Of a stretch of DNA of 64,000 bases, positions 47,260 to 59,044 are shown piece after piece. The notes under the pieces were generated by a model. It saw nothing but the letters and a program-made list of their open reading frames with translations, searched no databases and was not told where the DNA came from. The position numbers were made by a program, and so were the translations under genes. The DNA is taken from the NCBI GenBank assembly GCA_029964075.1, contig CM057134.1, positions 18,268,905 through 18,332,904 on the forward strand. The letters are read 5' to 3'. The first letter of the stretch is position 1. Every line of letters starts with the position of its first letter. Source of the DNA: Patiria pectinifera. Taxonomy: Eukaryota > Echinodermata > Asteroidea > Valvatida > Asterinidae.

Positions 47260-47718
47260 CAGTGAAACGCCGCTATAACGAACATTGTGGGATCCACAGA
47301 AAGTGTTCGTAATAACGATCGTTCGGTATAGCAATTTTGAACCGCCGGTACCCTCTTTTGACCAATAGTGAAGTCACTGAACTGGCATTTTTCTCACATC
47401 CCACTGCCGCACGAGGAGTTGTCAGGAAACTTTAGCAGCGGGTGATTTTCCATTTTATTCCTTGGGGAAACAATAGCCATCTATCGCTTTTCAACATTCA
47501 AACATGATGTAACCATAGGTGGTTTGATGTTCGGGAATTAAAAGTGGCCCAAACAGTGTTTAGTACATGTGCAACCGGTAGGTTCTTTTGTTAATCTGTT
47601 GACTTTTTTCAACAACAATGTTCGGTACATTTTGTACATTAAAACCAGGAGCCAAGGATGATGTTCGGTATAGCCGAATGTTCGGTATAGTGGTGTTCGG
47701 TATAGCGGTGTTCCACTG
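47260..47718. mobile_element. pogo/Tigger-like MITE, copy in inverted duplicate
   Basis: 459 bp, reverse orientation to the three tandem copies, flanked by TA at 47,258 and 47,719. Copy 3 near 31,357 reads GAAATATAATCGGG without it, confirming a separate insertion at TA. Confidence 0.82.
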
Positions 47719-47901
47719 TATTTCAAACAACGCACGTACAAAAAAATGTAATAGTGGCCACCTGGCAGATTTGAGGATTAAGGTTCGTGAAATGATGAAT
47801 TCACACTTTTTATGCTGGTGCTGATTTTTTTTTATAAAGATACGCTGCATAGTCTGATAGTTAATGAGACCTCAGGTTGGAATAAAACTTTGTGAGAATG
47901 A

Positions 47902-48670
47902 CAGAGATGCCACAGGGTCTGCTTGAAAAAAACGGAACTGGGTCTGCTTGAAAAAAATGGAACGGCTGCTTGAAAAAATGGAACTTTTTTGTGTGTGAAA
48001 AAGCCACTCCGTGTCCGACACAAAGTCCCAGTTGTCATCTTTATCTTGTAGCCAAGCCAAGTTCTGTTTATTTTTTAATTTTGCTTCTATTGCCTTTAAA
48101 GCTGTCGGTTCGTTCAATCACTGACTTTTTCCATATTCCTAATATTTATTCTGCCTACCCGAGTTTCCAACGTAATATTCGACACGAAACGTGCATGATT
48201 CCACAACACTGCTGTCGGTGTACATGATCCTTGCACTACATGCGATGCGCTCAACGAAAACATGGTTGGTACCCGCATTTTTTGTATTCACATATATCAC
48301 TGCGATCAGAAACCACTGATAGCTGAAATGATAGACTTGATTTCCAGGCTGAATGCTACGTGTGCTTAGCACACAACACGCCCGCACGTGGTGAAGCACG
48401 CACGAGGCGCCGTTGTATACTGCGTGCAAGTACGTTGGCCGCTTGTATCGCATGCAGGCTCGGCAACAACATACACAAAGACTGTTTTTAAGACTACTTC
48501 AACAAACAGCGTTGTGCCATGCGTGCACCTAAATCGAGGTAAAAATCAACGCATTTCCACAGTTTTTCTTCTCTTTTTCTGGTTAATTTGACCGCCGGAA
48601 AAACCGGAATTTTGTGAGATTTTTTTTTAAATCCGGAATTCCGGTTAAAACCGGAAAAGTGGCATCTCTG
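47902..48670. mobile_element. 769-bp element with CAGAGATGCCAC TIRs and 6-bp target duplication
   Basis: CAGAGATGCCAC at 47,902 is mirrored by GTGGCATCTCTG ending at 48,670. GAATGA flanks both sides. Copy 3 (about 31,205) has the single uninserted site, GTGAGAATGAGCAC on the reverse strand. The TIR resembles hAT ends, although hAT elements usually make 8-bp duplications. No transposase ORF; a short repeated GTCTGCTTGAAAAAA lies at the left. Confidence 0.85.
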
Positions 48671-48914
48671 GAATGAGCACCTTGATGAAATAAAAACCTT
48701 AACAACAAAAGCTCAATTTGGCCCAAAAATTGAGATATCGATGGTTCGTGGTGCGACTAACGATAAGTATGTAAGGTTTTGAAATTTCGTACTTCAGGAC
48801 AAGCGTTTTTTGTTTTGCAATTTTTTTGATTTCCTGAATGAAATGCATTAATATGGCACATGGCATACTGAGCAAGTGTAATACCATGTCGGTAAAAGAA
48901 TATAATTGTCTTAC

Positions 48915-49103
48915 ATTTTTCTTGATGAATCCAAGGTAAACGTTCCCAAAGTAGATGGTGTATCTCTCATGCAGTCTGCGCCGTTGCTTTTCCACCAGGA
49001 GTCCATAGGCTGTGTCTAGAAGTGTGGCCGACTGGAATCGTAATAGCCCATTCTCATGCATGAAGACTCCTGCTGAGATGAGGCCTCCTATGCTCTGAAG
49101 GAC
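48915..49103 (-). CDS. Intact 63-codon exon of the duplicated family (ADCY10-like?)
   Basis: After TTTCCCCACCAG (read on minus) it encodes VLQSIGGLISAGVFMHENGL, LRFQSATLLDTAYGLLVEKQ and RRRLHERYTIYFGNVYLGFI, ending KKN|GTAAGA, 189 nt in phase 0. It is the only undamaged copy of five. The alternation of amphipathic helices with ETAYGLLVEKQR-HE resembles sequence after the ATPase domain in ADCY10-type adenylyl cyclases (memory only). No downstream partner exon is seen before 46.3 kb, so expression is unproven. Confidence 0.5.
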
Positions 49104-49290
49104 CTGGTGGGGAAATAGCAAATCATTGGTTAGATTTCAATAGTTTGATTGAACTTAATCAAATTCGCTCAATACAAGAGCAGGTTAAAACTGTTAAATG
49201 TATGGGAGGGAGGAGAACCAGCACAGTGCATGTCCAACTCATGTTCCAATAGATTTCAAAGACTCGGACGTAAAGAGTTCTGACGCAAAC

Positions 49291-49605
49291 ATCCTGCTGG
49301 TTATAAGCTGGAATTTTTGCGTCGGGGTGATAAATCAAATTACAGGTTTTGCCCTTCACCGATGTTTAAACACTGTATACTCAGTGTGTTACCTCCTGAG
49401 TGAAAGAGTGGGATTCGCAACATATTTTTTTTCGTAAAGAATACAAAAAATGATGAAATCTCCACCAGATCGGGCTATTTTTCCTCATCAATATATCTGT
49501 CTTTGATAGTTTTTTCAGTCAAAACAAGTGGTGGCTGGATTTGCAACTCATTTCTTTTGTGTTTGTTTTTTATTTGTCTAAATTATGTAACATTTTGTGT
49601 ACATT
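49291..49605. other. Gene-free stretch
   Basis: AT-rich; ends in a T-rich tract and TACATTACAG, a possible acceptor for the relic that follows. Confidence 0.4.
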
Positions 49606-50515
49606 ACAGCTATGCAAACTACAAACACCGCACAGGACCAGTTTCCCATGAATATGAACCAGATGCAAAGAAGAGAAGACAACGCAAATCTAATGCCAAG
49701 AAGGGACTGTTGAAGAAAGCAACACAAATGTGTACAATTGGTGAATGCGTCAATGTTCATCAAATTCAAGGACAATTCACCCAGCTGATACTTGGATCTG
49801 GACCAACAATGAAGACTGGTGTCAAGCGTATCGCACCAAGGGTTTATCACCGGACAATGCCGAAATGCGTGTTGACCTGGACAGAGAGAGTGTTCTGAAA
49901 ATCTCAAGACCAGGGATTCCACCCACATCTCCCACTTCAGCAGCATCTGCACCTTCCACTGTAACTACATACATGTACAGTACCTACCACTACAATAGTG
50001 GCATGAATGATGTTACAGTGACAGTATCAATAAGAGAGACATCTGCGGTCAGCCCCTCCAAAATGTCCTCGGCCGAGTGCAACTTTGTGGGCGTGCCCAC
50101 ATGGGGGTGTTTCCCATTCCCCAGGTTTGTAATATGCCGGAGACAGAAGATAGTTCAGTTCATCAAAGGCCGAATGTATCAGCATAAGCAAGTCTTCAGA
50201 CCGCCCAACCATCGGATAGCTCAACCGTCACTATTATCAAGTCCTCGGGAAATGTCAGCCTTTCAACAAAGGTCCCACAGCAGCAGGCTCGAAGCCAGCT
50301 AGAATCAAAACTGGAAGTAAACAAGGTAAAGGCCAGCAATCGTTGCAATTTTTGCCGTATTTGTGGGGGCAAATACAAATCTAGGGAGCAAAGACTGGCA
50401 ATGGGTTGGGTGCGAGCAAGCTGAAAAGTGTCAATCCTGGGTCCACACCAAATGTATGAAATGGACGAAAAAAGACACTCGGTGTAAGAGTTAGTGGTGT
50501 GAGCAATGTAAATAG
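49606..50515 (+). pseudogene. Frameshifted protein relic ending in a PHD-like zinc finger
   Basis: Three plus frames share coding-like text. A basic segment YEPDAKKRRQRKSNAKKGLL follows the putative acceptor, and ADTWIWTNNEDWCQAYRTKG lies in another frame. KASNRCNFCRICGGKYKSRE at about 50,330-50,390 shifts frame into CEQAEKCQSWVHTKCMKWTK and, after an in-frame stop, WCEQCK. The Cys/His spacing of the last pieces (C-x2-C, C-x4-C, H-x3-C, C-x2-C) fits a PHD finger of the type found in transposon proteins. At least one frameshift and one stop break it. Confidence 0.45.
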
Positions 50516-50690
50516 GTCAAGTAACAAGGCAACCACGACTATTTCTTGCCTTCACCGTAACTTGCATACAAAATCCATTTATTTTAGCACAAGCAAATGT
50601 TGTACATTCCCTTTAATGATCTTTTCCAGAAAAAAAAATGTACTGTCTGTCGCCACTCTATGTTGTTGAAATTTTCAATTTGTACATTTG
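50516..50690 (+). mobile_element. Solo end of the TTAA-type MITE
   Basis: AGCAAATGTTGTACATTCCCTTTAA at about 50,591-50,615 matches the right end of the element at 18,991-19,511. No partner end is recognised nearby. Confidence 0.5.
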
Positions 50691-50724
50691 GCTGCAATGC
50701 AGCCTATCCAAAAAAGCCCGGCCG

Positions 50725-51020
50725 GTTGTTTTTGAAAGTTGGTCTCATTTCCAAAGTTCAAGTCCAATTGGAACCAAACTTGGGTCATAAATGCAACATG
50801 CCAACCTTCATATGATAATGATGTTAAAAGTCACTTACCAAGGTCAAAGGTCATGTGCGGTCTGGTCTATTTGCAAAATAGGCTAAAAAGGTAAAATTCT
50901 TTCTCATTCCCCAAGTTCAAGTCCAATTACAACCCAACTCGGGTCATAAATGCAACATGGTAACCCTCATATGATAATCATCTCAAAGGTCACACACCAA
51001 GGTAAAAGGTCACCTGAGGG
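50725..51020 (+). repeat. Diverged tandem duplication carrying a perfect DR1 element
   Basis: AAGTTCAAGTCCAATT at about 50,755 and 50,928 marks two copies of a 173-176 bp unit. The first contains AGGTCAAAGGTCA (50,841-50,853), a perfect DR1 nuclear-receptor half-site pair. The second has the decayed AGGTAAAAGGTCA. Confidence 0.6.
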
Positions 51021-54000
51021 CCAGTGGTAACATAGGCTGAATATGTACGGTGCAATAGGTCTCGTTTGAAACTGGCGAGACCCTTAGATGAGACCCTTGA
51101 TTCAAGAACCACCTTTTATTTACATTCCTAACGGAGGGACGCTAAACCTGCATTTTTTTATTTTGCCTAATTACACCTTTGAACAGCGTAGTTCACTGTG
51201 CTGTGATTCACTTCAAATATCAACAGAAACCAGTGTTGTTCATGTAGTACTCATAATTGCTTTTGGAGTACTCGTACTCGTACTCCAATGTCAAAATACT
51301 CGTCTTCAAAAGGACGGTGCATGTACTCGTACTCGGGCAGCAAAGTATTCGTACTTGACATGTCAACATGTTACTCGATCATCAAGGTACTCTTTCTGCA
51401 ATGGCAGTATTCAGAGGAAACTAGTCTAGTCTTACCATGGTCTAATTTTATCGATAATTGCACTTTGAAATGGTTGATTGGCTTGTACAGAAATCGATAT
51501 TTCCTGATTTCTCTCTGTGCACATCCGCACAAACACAATTAACAGCTAGCTGTGAGTGGCTCTGTATATCGGTCTGATTGGGCCTAGGCCTAGTCCAATT
51601 GCGCACGAGGAACCATTTGCCGTATGGCTGTAGTTAGGAATACACGTCCTTGTACATGTACTTGTACTCGCACTGGGAAGTCGTACTCATACTCGGCAAT
51701 CTAAGTTCTCGGCAGTACTCGGTTCTCAAAAATTCGGAGTGCCGAGTACTTACAGTACATGTACCGGTAGGTTGCCGTGTACTAGTACGAAAAAAGTACT
51801 CGACTACAACAGTTTGCATTTTTTGAACCTCGGAAGTCTGGGATATTCATAATTAATGCACCTACTGTTATGATACTTTAAATACAGTAACCATGGTTTT
51901 AAATGCTGCCATGATGTAATTTATCTTGTGGACCAAAAAACATTTTATGATTACAGTATTGACACTTCCAAATCATTTAAAACAAAGAAAGTATACATTA
52001 TGAAGTTGTGCACATTTTATATTTTGTGAAATATAACTGACTATCTGACACATACATCCTTTTCCTTTGATTGCTAGAACTCACATCACGTGACGCCTGG
52101 GCTGAAAAAAAGTCCCATTTGCACCATTCACCCATGTGGACTGAGAAATACTGTTATTCAGTTTGTATCATTCTTGCTCCATGACGCGGTATTTGTGTGG
52201 AAAGGCATGCTGCTGTGCGCGTTCACCGTTGCGCATACCGCGTACTGTTCTAAAGAGCCGGTGCTACCAAGTTGGGTTCAAACATTTTCATGAAGGGGTG
52301 GTTTGGAAGAGAGAAATACATTGTCCACCAATTCTGTATTGAAATAAAAGTACAAATATATTCAATGACAAGGATGAAATATTGAGTACCTTTAAATTGT
52401 GAAATGGGAGGAATATTACCGCTAGGTGAAATTCAGGCTTTTCCAGTTCACTCAGCTTCGCCTCGTGACATGGAAAACTCCAGAGTTTCCCTTGGATAAT
52501 ATTCTTCCCATTTCACTCCGAGCCACTTGATAGTTGTATAGCATTACAGATCTAATGAAATATGTTGTTTTTGTTTTATGTTGATGTTTCATTTATTACA
52601 GTGCATGGTTCAAACCTGTCATTGCAAATCACAATGAAGGTGATTATTTTCATAATTATTTTTATGTTTCTTAATGTTTGAATACGGTAACCATGATTTC
52701 AAAACCTGCCATGCATTTAGTACAAAAAAGAAGTACGTATGTAATTTTACAACCATCACAATTATGTATTGTATGGGTTCCTTGCGCCAGCAGAAGTAGG
52801 TGCGTTTTTACCTGTTTTAAGAGGTCCATGGACGGTACACAATGCATGCGCGTAATGTACTGGTTCGCATGCAAAGTACGCACAACTTCCTGAATGTGCA
52901 AAAGCTACATGTACATGTATAGTTACTGCGTCTTCACGTGAATGTCAGGTGTCGTCGGCGCACAAAAACGCTCGAATTGAACTTGTGATGGTATCCAAGA
53001 TTTATCCCCGCTTCCAATAACTTTGGATACATTCCGAATACGTACTGGATGGATCAGGAACCAGTGTGGGTCACCCCCAACTCTCCTTTTCTGGCAGTTA
53101 ATGGGGTACTCATGCACGGCGCCCATAGGCATGGTATAAGCAAATAGAAAATAATTTATATGATCACACGTTGCTAAGAAATGCATACAGAAATATAATT
53201 TGAATACTTAGAGGTATAAACTGATATTGGTGCAAAAAATGTGCAGTTGAATTTATTTAACTCGACTGCTTCAACTGCAATCCTAACCAGGAGTAATAAG
53301 TGGTATTTTGCTTGCCGTAATATTTTTAGCTCACGTGTTTTTATTTGCACATGTATATATTGTACTAAGTATTATTTATTTATCTTGCCATTCTGTTGGA
53401 CTTGCTAAATATTAAATACTAGAACATGTACTTAATTGGGACCTTAACAACTGTATTTTCTAATCAAATGATCCCTTTTATTTTATAGGCAATAAGGATT
53501 CAAAGTTGAAAGGGACCTAAGAAATGTTTTCATTGTTGGCCATCACATGTCTCTCTATCGCACAATGCACTGCATTTAAGGTCTGCCTATGCACTGGATC
53601 AAACTGAAAAAGACAACTTTTGTTTGGAGTGCTGATAAAGTAAGCATATAAATTGCCGTTTTTATCCAATCCATCATGTAACTTGAAATAAATCAAAAGA
53701 AAGTGTATATTTTGAACAAAAAGAAGAGTATTTTAACTGTCCATGAAAGACACATGTACATGTATGTATACTCAGGTGTTCAATTTTACTTGCCAAAAGT
53801 GTATCAATAAAGTATTGTTTCATCTTGTTACAAATGTTTCATGAATGTACCTCTTCATTCTATAAATAACAACCACTTCCCTGCCACACAAGTTACAATG
53901 TAGTAGTTCATCAACGTTTTGCAAGGGTAGTTGTTTTTTGGACCCCTTTGTGCAAATGATTAGGCCAAAAATAGGATTGACATAAAAATTAATACAGTTT

Positions 54001-54141
54001 GATACAGCATAGGAAGGCAATTTAAATTTCTGGGGGAAACTGTTCTTAAAAATCACAGTAACTACACACAAAATAGGAAAAGTATTTGAGATTATGCATA
54101 CTATGATCAATGGCTTTCAAATTGATTGGAGCATTAGAAAA
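51021..54141. other. Gene-free stretch with GTACTCG words
   Basis: Clusters of GTACTCGTACTCG occur at 51,268-51,375 and 51,655-51,800. No exon, RNA gene or TIR pair is supported elsewhere. A short duplicated phrase (GAATACGGTAACCATGATTT at 52,679 and AAATACAGTAACCATGGTTT at 51,880) is noted. Confidence 0.5.
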
Positions 54142-57100
54142 TCAGAAGACTTGGTCCAGATTATTCTGTAATTCACCCTCAGATCCAATGTCTCCCTCTG
54201 AGGGTAATGAATCTTCTTGAGCCATATAAAGAGAAATCTCTTCATAAAAATCCAAACAATCTGACTTCACAGCCCTTTGCTTAATATCTTCATGATATAC
54301 TGCCAGAAATGCATCTTGCATCTCTTTATCTTGGATGTTTCCTATACTGGACCCAATTGTGGCCTTTATTTCCACAATCGTTTTGCTGTGGATGGCAGAA
54401 GCATTTATTCTCTCCTCCTCTGTGATACACAATTTAGGTTCCTTGAAATACATGTACGCACGTTTTGGTTCTTTCAGGTGAGCATCTTTTTCAAATTCCA
54501 AGATGAAGTCAATATATCGAGACCTAATGTCAGTGAAGTATGCGGAATGTCTGCATCCGGACAACTTAAATACCCTTTCGATCTGAGTAGTGTTCGGAAA
54601 GCAAGTACCTCTTGAGTAGTGTCCTGCATCTTCTTGACTGTTGTGCGATCTGATGGATCAAGGGTACCGGCTGCTTCAAAGAGATGCTTCCTCATCATCA
54701 TAATCTTGTCATGACTAGTACAGGCAGTTATCCAGTCCTTTCCTGTTGGGAAATTTGGGATTAAACGTTGCACCTGCTTGTTCACAGCTTCCAACTTGAA
54801 GTCAGCTCCCTCTGCAGTATGAGGTACACCATTTGTGTTCAATGACATGTTGGTGACATAGTCCAAGAGTTCTGGAGGCCTTTTTTTCCCGCATAAGACA
54901 GTCTGATACTTCTAATTCTCTGTACAGTGGATGCACTCTGCCAAACCATACTTTGGCAAACTTTGCTCTCCCTGCATCGATGAATTCTAGATTCCCAGAT
55001 CGCACTCCATTTCTGTATACTAAGATACTGTCAAGCAATTCAAAAATGCAGTCTGCCATGAATGAATAGTTGGGGTTTCTGCTGTTCATGACGTACTTGA
55101 AGAAATGTGCTGGTGATATGTCCACCATTGTACATGTATGAGGTGTTGAGAGGACACTACGAACAAATGGTAACAGCAGTTCATCTGTTATTGCCTCTCG
55201 GGCGATTCTACACAATGTCCATGCCTTATGGTGGTCCGTCACTATCTTTGCACACTTCAGGGCATTAGGCGATTTGAAATTGAACAAGATTACCATTTCC
55301 CGCCAGAAAATGTCCCAAGTCAAATCTACAAATGCTTTTACCACGTTCATTTCAATATGACCTGGACCTGGCATAAGTAGCACCCACTCAAATTCCTTTC
55401 TTGGAACAACAGGACTGCTTGCACAAGTCTGATGATCGGACTTAACATGAGTCTGATATTGTTCCTGGCCATAGACCAATGCAGAACAATATGAGCATCT
55501 GTAGCTACATAGCAGTAGTCTCCTTGCCAAGCCATAGGGAAGTCCATCACACACAACAGGGACCCACTCATTCTCTCCTGTGCCATATTGTTTGATTCTT
55601 GCCTTTTCACCTACTGCTATTAATACGGTTGCAACTGCATCATAAGAGCAAGGATTTACAAACACGGGTGTCTGAACAAATACAGGGCAGTTTCTAGTGG
55701 TATAGCATTCAGTGTACATGTACTTAGAATATTCCATGTCATCCTCCTGAATACGCTCTGAAGTCAAACGAAAACCTGATGCTTGTGTTTCCAGTCGAGC
55801 ACAAGATTCGGCACTTGTGCTGCTACCTCAGTCCACCTGTGGTCGCTCTGTGTATGTTCCATGTGCATCAATCCCGAGGTGAGACAGTTCCGCTTGTTTG
55901 AGATTGCTACCACACCCAGGGCAATTTCGTTTGCTTCTGGCAATGTCATCGAACCCACATGCATGACATGTTTTGAATGTTGTCCTCCGTTCCTGTTCCA
56001 GTACCTTGCCATCAATTTCATCCGTCCACTTGCCATCTACCCACTGCTGTAGAGCCACAACGTGATCTGATCTCTCAGCAATATAATCTGCTCAAATATG
56101 CTGCATGCAGGGTCCGCAATAAGCGGTATCGCATCGCCAATTTGCGACACATTCGAGGCCGACTGCGACGCAATTTTCAAAGTGCATTGCAAAACTGCTA
56201 TACAACATTTTGATCATGAAAAGTTGACACAAAGTGTACTTGCCACCAAATTTCGGTCCACTGAATTCCACAACTATTGGACATGGTAAACATCCATCAT
56301 GTTTTGATTTAGTTAAGCTTAAATACTGAAAAAGAACGTCAATTTTGTTCAGCTGTATAAAATCTGTACGTGTTTAGTTTGTAAACAGGCGGCGTCTGAT
56401 CGGCCAATAACGAGACCACGTGATAAACGCAGCTAATAATTTGGAATCGCACTTATGATCCGGACATAAGGGATGCCCGGAGCGTCAGTGCGATACCAAA
56501 TTATCCGCAGCATGTATCACGTGGTAAATCACGTGCATGATCGGAGGAGGTTGAAGGACGTACGTCGAGATTTTACCTCGTACTTTAAATCTGCTGCGAC
56601 TGTGCGAGGAATAACTTATGGGTTTATAAAAGAAATAACACTTTTGTACACTATTTGGTCAAGTATTCAACAAACTTTATTCTTATTCTCACTCACTGGT
56701 AAATAATATTTTGGTGGCTAAAAAAGTTACATGCACGTCGTGCATGCTCAGTAAAAAGCTACGTGCACAAGCAAAAATCTACATGCACTGGTGCATGCGT
56801 GCACCCGGGTAAATCGAGCCCTTTTCTCATCACTATTCTTTAGATATTTGTCGGTTTATCTTAAACATTTTGCCGACACGGAAAACGGGTTTACCCCTTC
56901 AAGTAAATCACTTGATACACACGTGGGATTCGTGGGAACTAAAACGTCAAAATCCCAGCTGTGTTGTCGTTTGTGCGCTGTGTAGCATATTAACATGGCT
57001 ACTACGAAAACTACCGGTATCAAGGCAATTACTGCCAATAATTGGCAGGCGGATCTAGACCCAGGCCAGGAATGGCCCGGGTTAATAACTTGCTTTTTCA

Positions 57101-58206
57101 CTCGAAAGTTATTCCAGCAAGCATGCAGCTCCTGAAATAAACAGACAACTGATGAGTCATTAAGTTCACAGCTTAACGTAAGTTACTTCTTTATTGCTTT
57201 GCAATTTGTACAGTCTGACACTGACAGGTAAATAGTAATTGCAAAGCTGAGGCTAAATTTAAGTATAACAAAACTGCTATGCAAAATTGGTAAACTGCTA
57301 TGCAAATCAAAATTTGCATAGCAGTTTTGCTATACAAAAAAAAATCCTTAAGGGTTACCCTGGCTGCATGGGTGTTCTTCACTTTGGGGGTCTGATCAAC
57401 ATGCTTCACTCTTTCAACGCCATCAGCTGTAAGTTCTTTACAATGTCATTTCGAAGGTTTCAGCCCAGAATTTATCAAGAGGTTTCCCTTGTCATTAATT
57501 GTGAATATTACAACGACTGTGACAATGTTCACTTTAAAAGTGTTGTTCAGCTGCACCCTCCAGCGCCTCTGGAGCACCTGGTTGTTGTCAAAGACAACGA
57601 TGAAGTCACCTTTAGGACAATGAGTCTTCTCCCCAGCAAGACTGTTGAGCCAACGCCTCACAGTTTGGTAAGAAGCATGTGGACTGCCAAGAGATGTGAT
57701 CTGCAGAGCCATTTTGCTACCAACAGTTGAATACAGGAGTGTGCTCTTGTGGAAATGAATGGCAAGTACGGTATGCACGCAGGATTCACATAGTGCATAA
57801 TAGATTCAACTGTCTTACACAAATGATACAATCTACATTGATCAGTGGTGCCTGTGGTTGCCGGGTTATGTGACTGGGACTGGAACGCAGGGAAATCTTG
57901 ATTTGCTAATCCACAAAGGAAAGCAACAACAGTTCCATTTCTAGCAGCAGCATAGCTTTGAAGACGCAACATGTCCAGTATGTCATCTACATGTATGCTT
58001 CGACAGTCAGAGAGCCTTTGCGAATCATTTGTAACCTCCTGTGCCTCCATATTTGCAAGATGAAATGCAATTCGGGTACGTTCTTGTCTGCTCAGTTCAT
58101 GTATCATTTCCATAACTGTAGCAACCCTGCCATCTTGGAGATTTATGTTTTGGGCGTAGGTGTGATCCCCTGAAGACATGGAAGAGCATCCTGGCGGGGG
58201 TTCCAC
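54142..58206 (-). pseudogene. Frameshifted transposon-type gene with zinc ribbon
   Basis: Minus-strand blocks in order: 58206-57770, a helical N-terminus with CRLYHLCKTVESIMHYVNPA; about 57777-57446, with TVRRWLNSLAGEKTHCPKGD, FIVVFDNNQVLQRRWRVQLN; a 1.4-kb gap (intron or insertion); 56058-55828, with the zinc ribbon CHACGF...CPGCGSNL; 55767-54802, with CDGLPYGLARRLLLCSYRCS, C2H2-like CSYCSALVYGQEQYQTHVKS, GPGHIEMNVVKAFVDLTWDI and NSRNPNYSFMADCIFELLDS; 54866-54474; and 54564-54142 to the stop. Frameshifts lie near 57,775, at a seven-T run (54,884-54,893), between 55,828 and 55,767, and near 54,560. I recognise the order of blocks from uncharacterised, highly repeated proteins in cnidarian and marine deuterostome genomes (possibly DUF6589-like). 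Function unknown. Confidence 0.7.
56060..57445. other. Gap between conserved blocks of the transposon-type gene
   Basis: No block of the protein is recognised here. An inverted repeat spans 56,417-56,523 (CACGTGATAAACGCAG and its diverged mirror). It may be an intron or a secondary insertion. Confidence 0.45.
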
Positions 58207-59035
58207 TCGTATTGGGTCACAAGAGGTTAAATTATTTTGAATTGTCCTATATTTGGAAAATTGACTTCATAGCATGAACATCTACTATTTAGATTTGGAA
58301 AACTAGTTGCGGTTTAAAGAGTGAATCTTACAAAAAGCTATAAATAAGGTTTACAAAGGTCACTGACCTATAAAAAGTCACCAGATTATGAATTGTTCCC
58401 ACATCTGTTTATTATGTTCATTACATGAATACCTATGACGTAGACTTGGGTCATAGGAAAGTGAAGTTTTGAAGAAAAGTTGTTACAAATACAGTATGTA
58501 AAGCTCGTTGAACTCTCAAAGGTCACCAGAAGTCAAATATGAAATGCCTCCATATCTGAAAAAAAGAAGGCATGAAGAACCAACATGTGAAGTTTCATGC
58601 TTTTATCACACAAAATTACAAAAATTTTGGAAATATTGGGGCTATGCCAGTCCACTATTGGGAGAATCGAGCTTTCCTTTGCGTTGCTGCCATCTTGTCC
58701 GTCTTTGGCAGTGTAAGCATGCACGTATACTTAATTATGGGTGATTTGGGGTAGAATGAATAAGCTGCTCAAAGTACCTAGTGATTACATAACACTGTTT
58801 TGCGTGTTCGCTGATGTATGACCCAAGTTAAAAAAAATCTTAATAACAGTGGGTTCCACTGTTTAGACTTTGCGAAGGCTCGCCAACTTAGCGATTTCGA
58901 AATTTTAGCGAAAGCTTTGCTGAAACCTTCGTGAATACTACGCATCGCTAAGCTAGCGATTTCGCAAGTAGTTCGCTAAGCTTTCGCTTCGCTGTATATT
59001 TGCGAGGCCTTCGAGAATTTGGCCCCTGGGTGGTT
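58207..59035. other. Gene-free stretch with GCGAAAGCTT-type inverted words
   Basis: From about 58,860 to 59,010 the words GCTAGCGATTTCG, GCGAAAGCTTT and AAGCTTTCGC alternate on both strands. Nothing coding. Confidence 0.5.
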
Positions 59036-59044
59036 TTGTATCTA

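Larger units (their letters stand above)
46310..49290 (-). repeat. Inverted segmental duplicate of 30.15-32.2 kb (copy 4)
   Basis: Read on the minus strand, the segment follows the copy-3 order: GGACATGCACTG flank, 63-codon exon, GTCGCACCA block, ACTTCCTGTG block and GACAACTCACTCGCTTGCCA-type block. Two transposons interrupt it (47,260-47,718; 47,902-48,670), and the matching sites in copy 3 are empty. Confidence 0.85.

Noticed and set aside
56994..57095. Possible first exon starting ATGGCTACTACGAAAAC
   Set aside because: It runs on without a convincing donor and lies between blocks of the minus-strand transposon gene.
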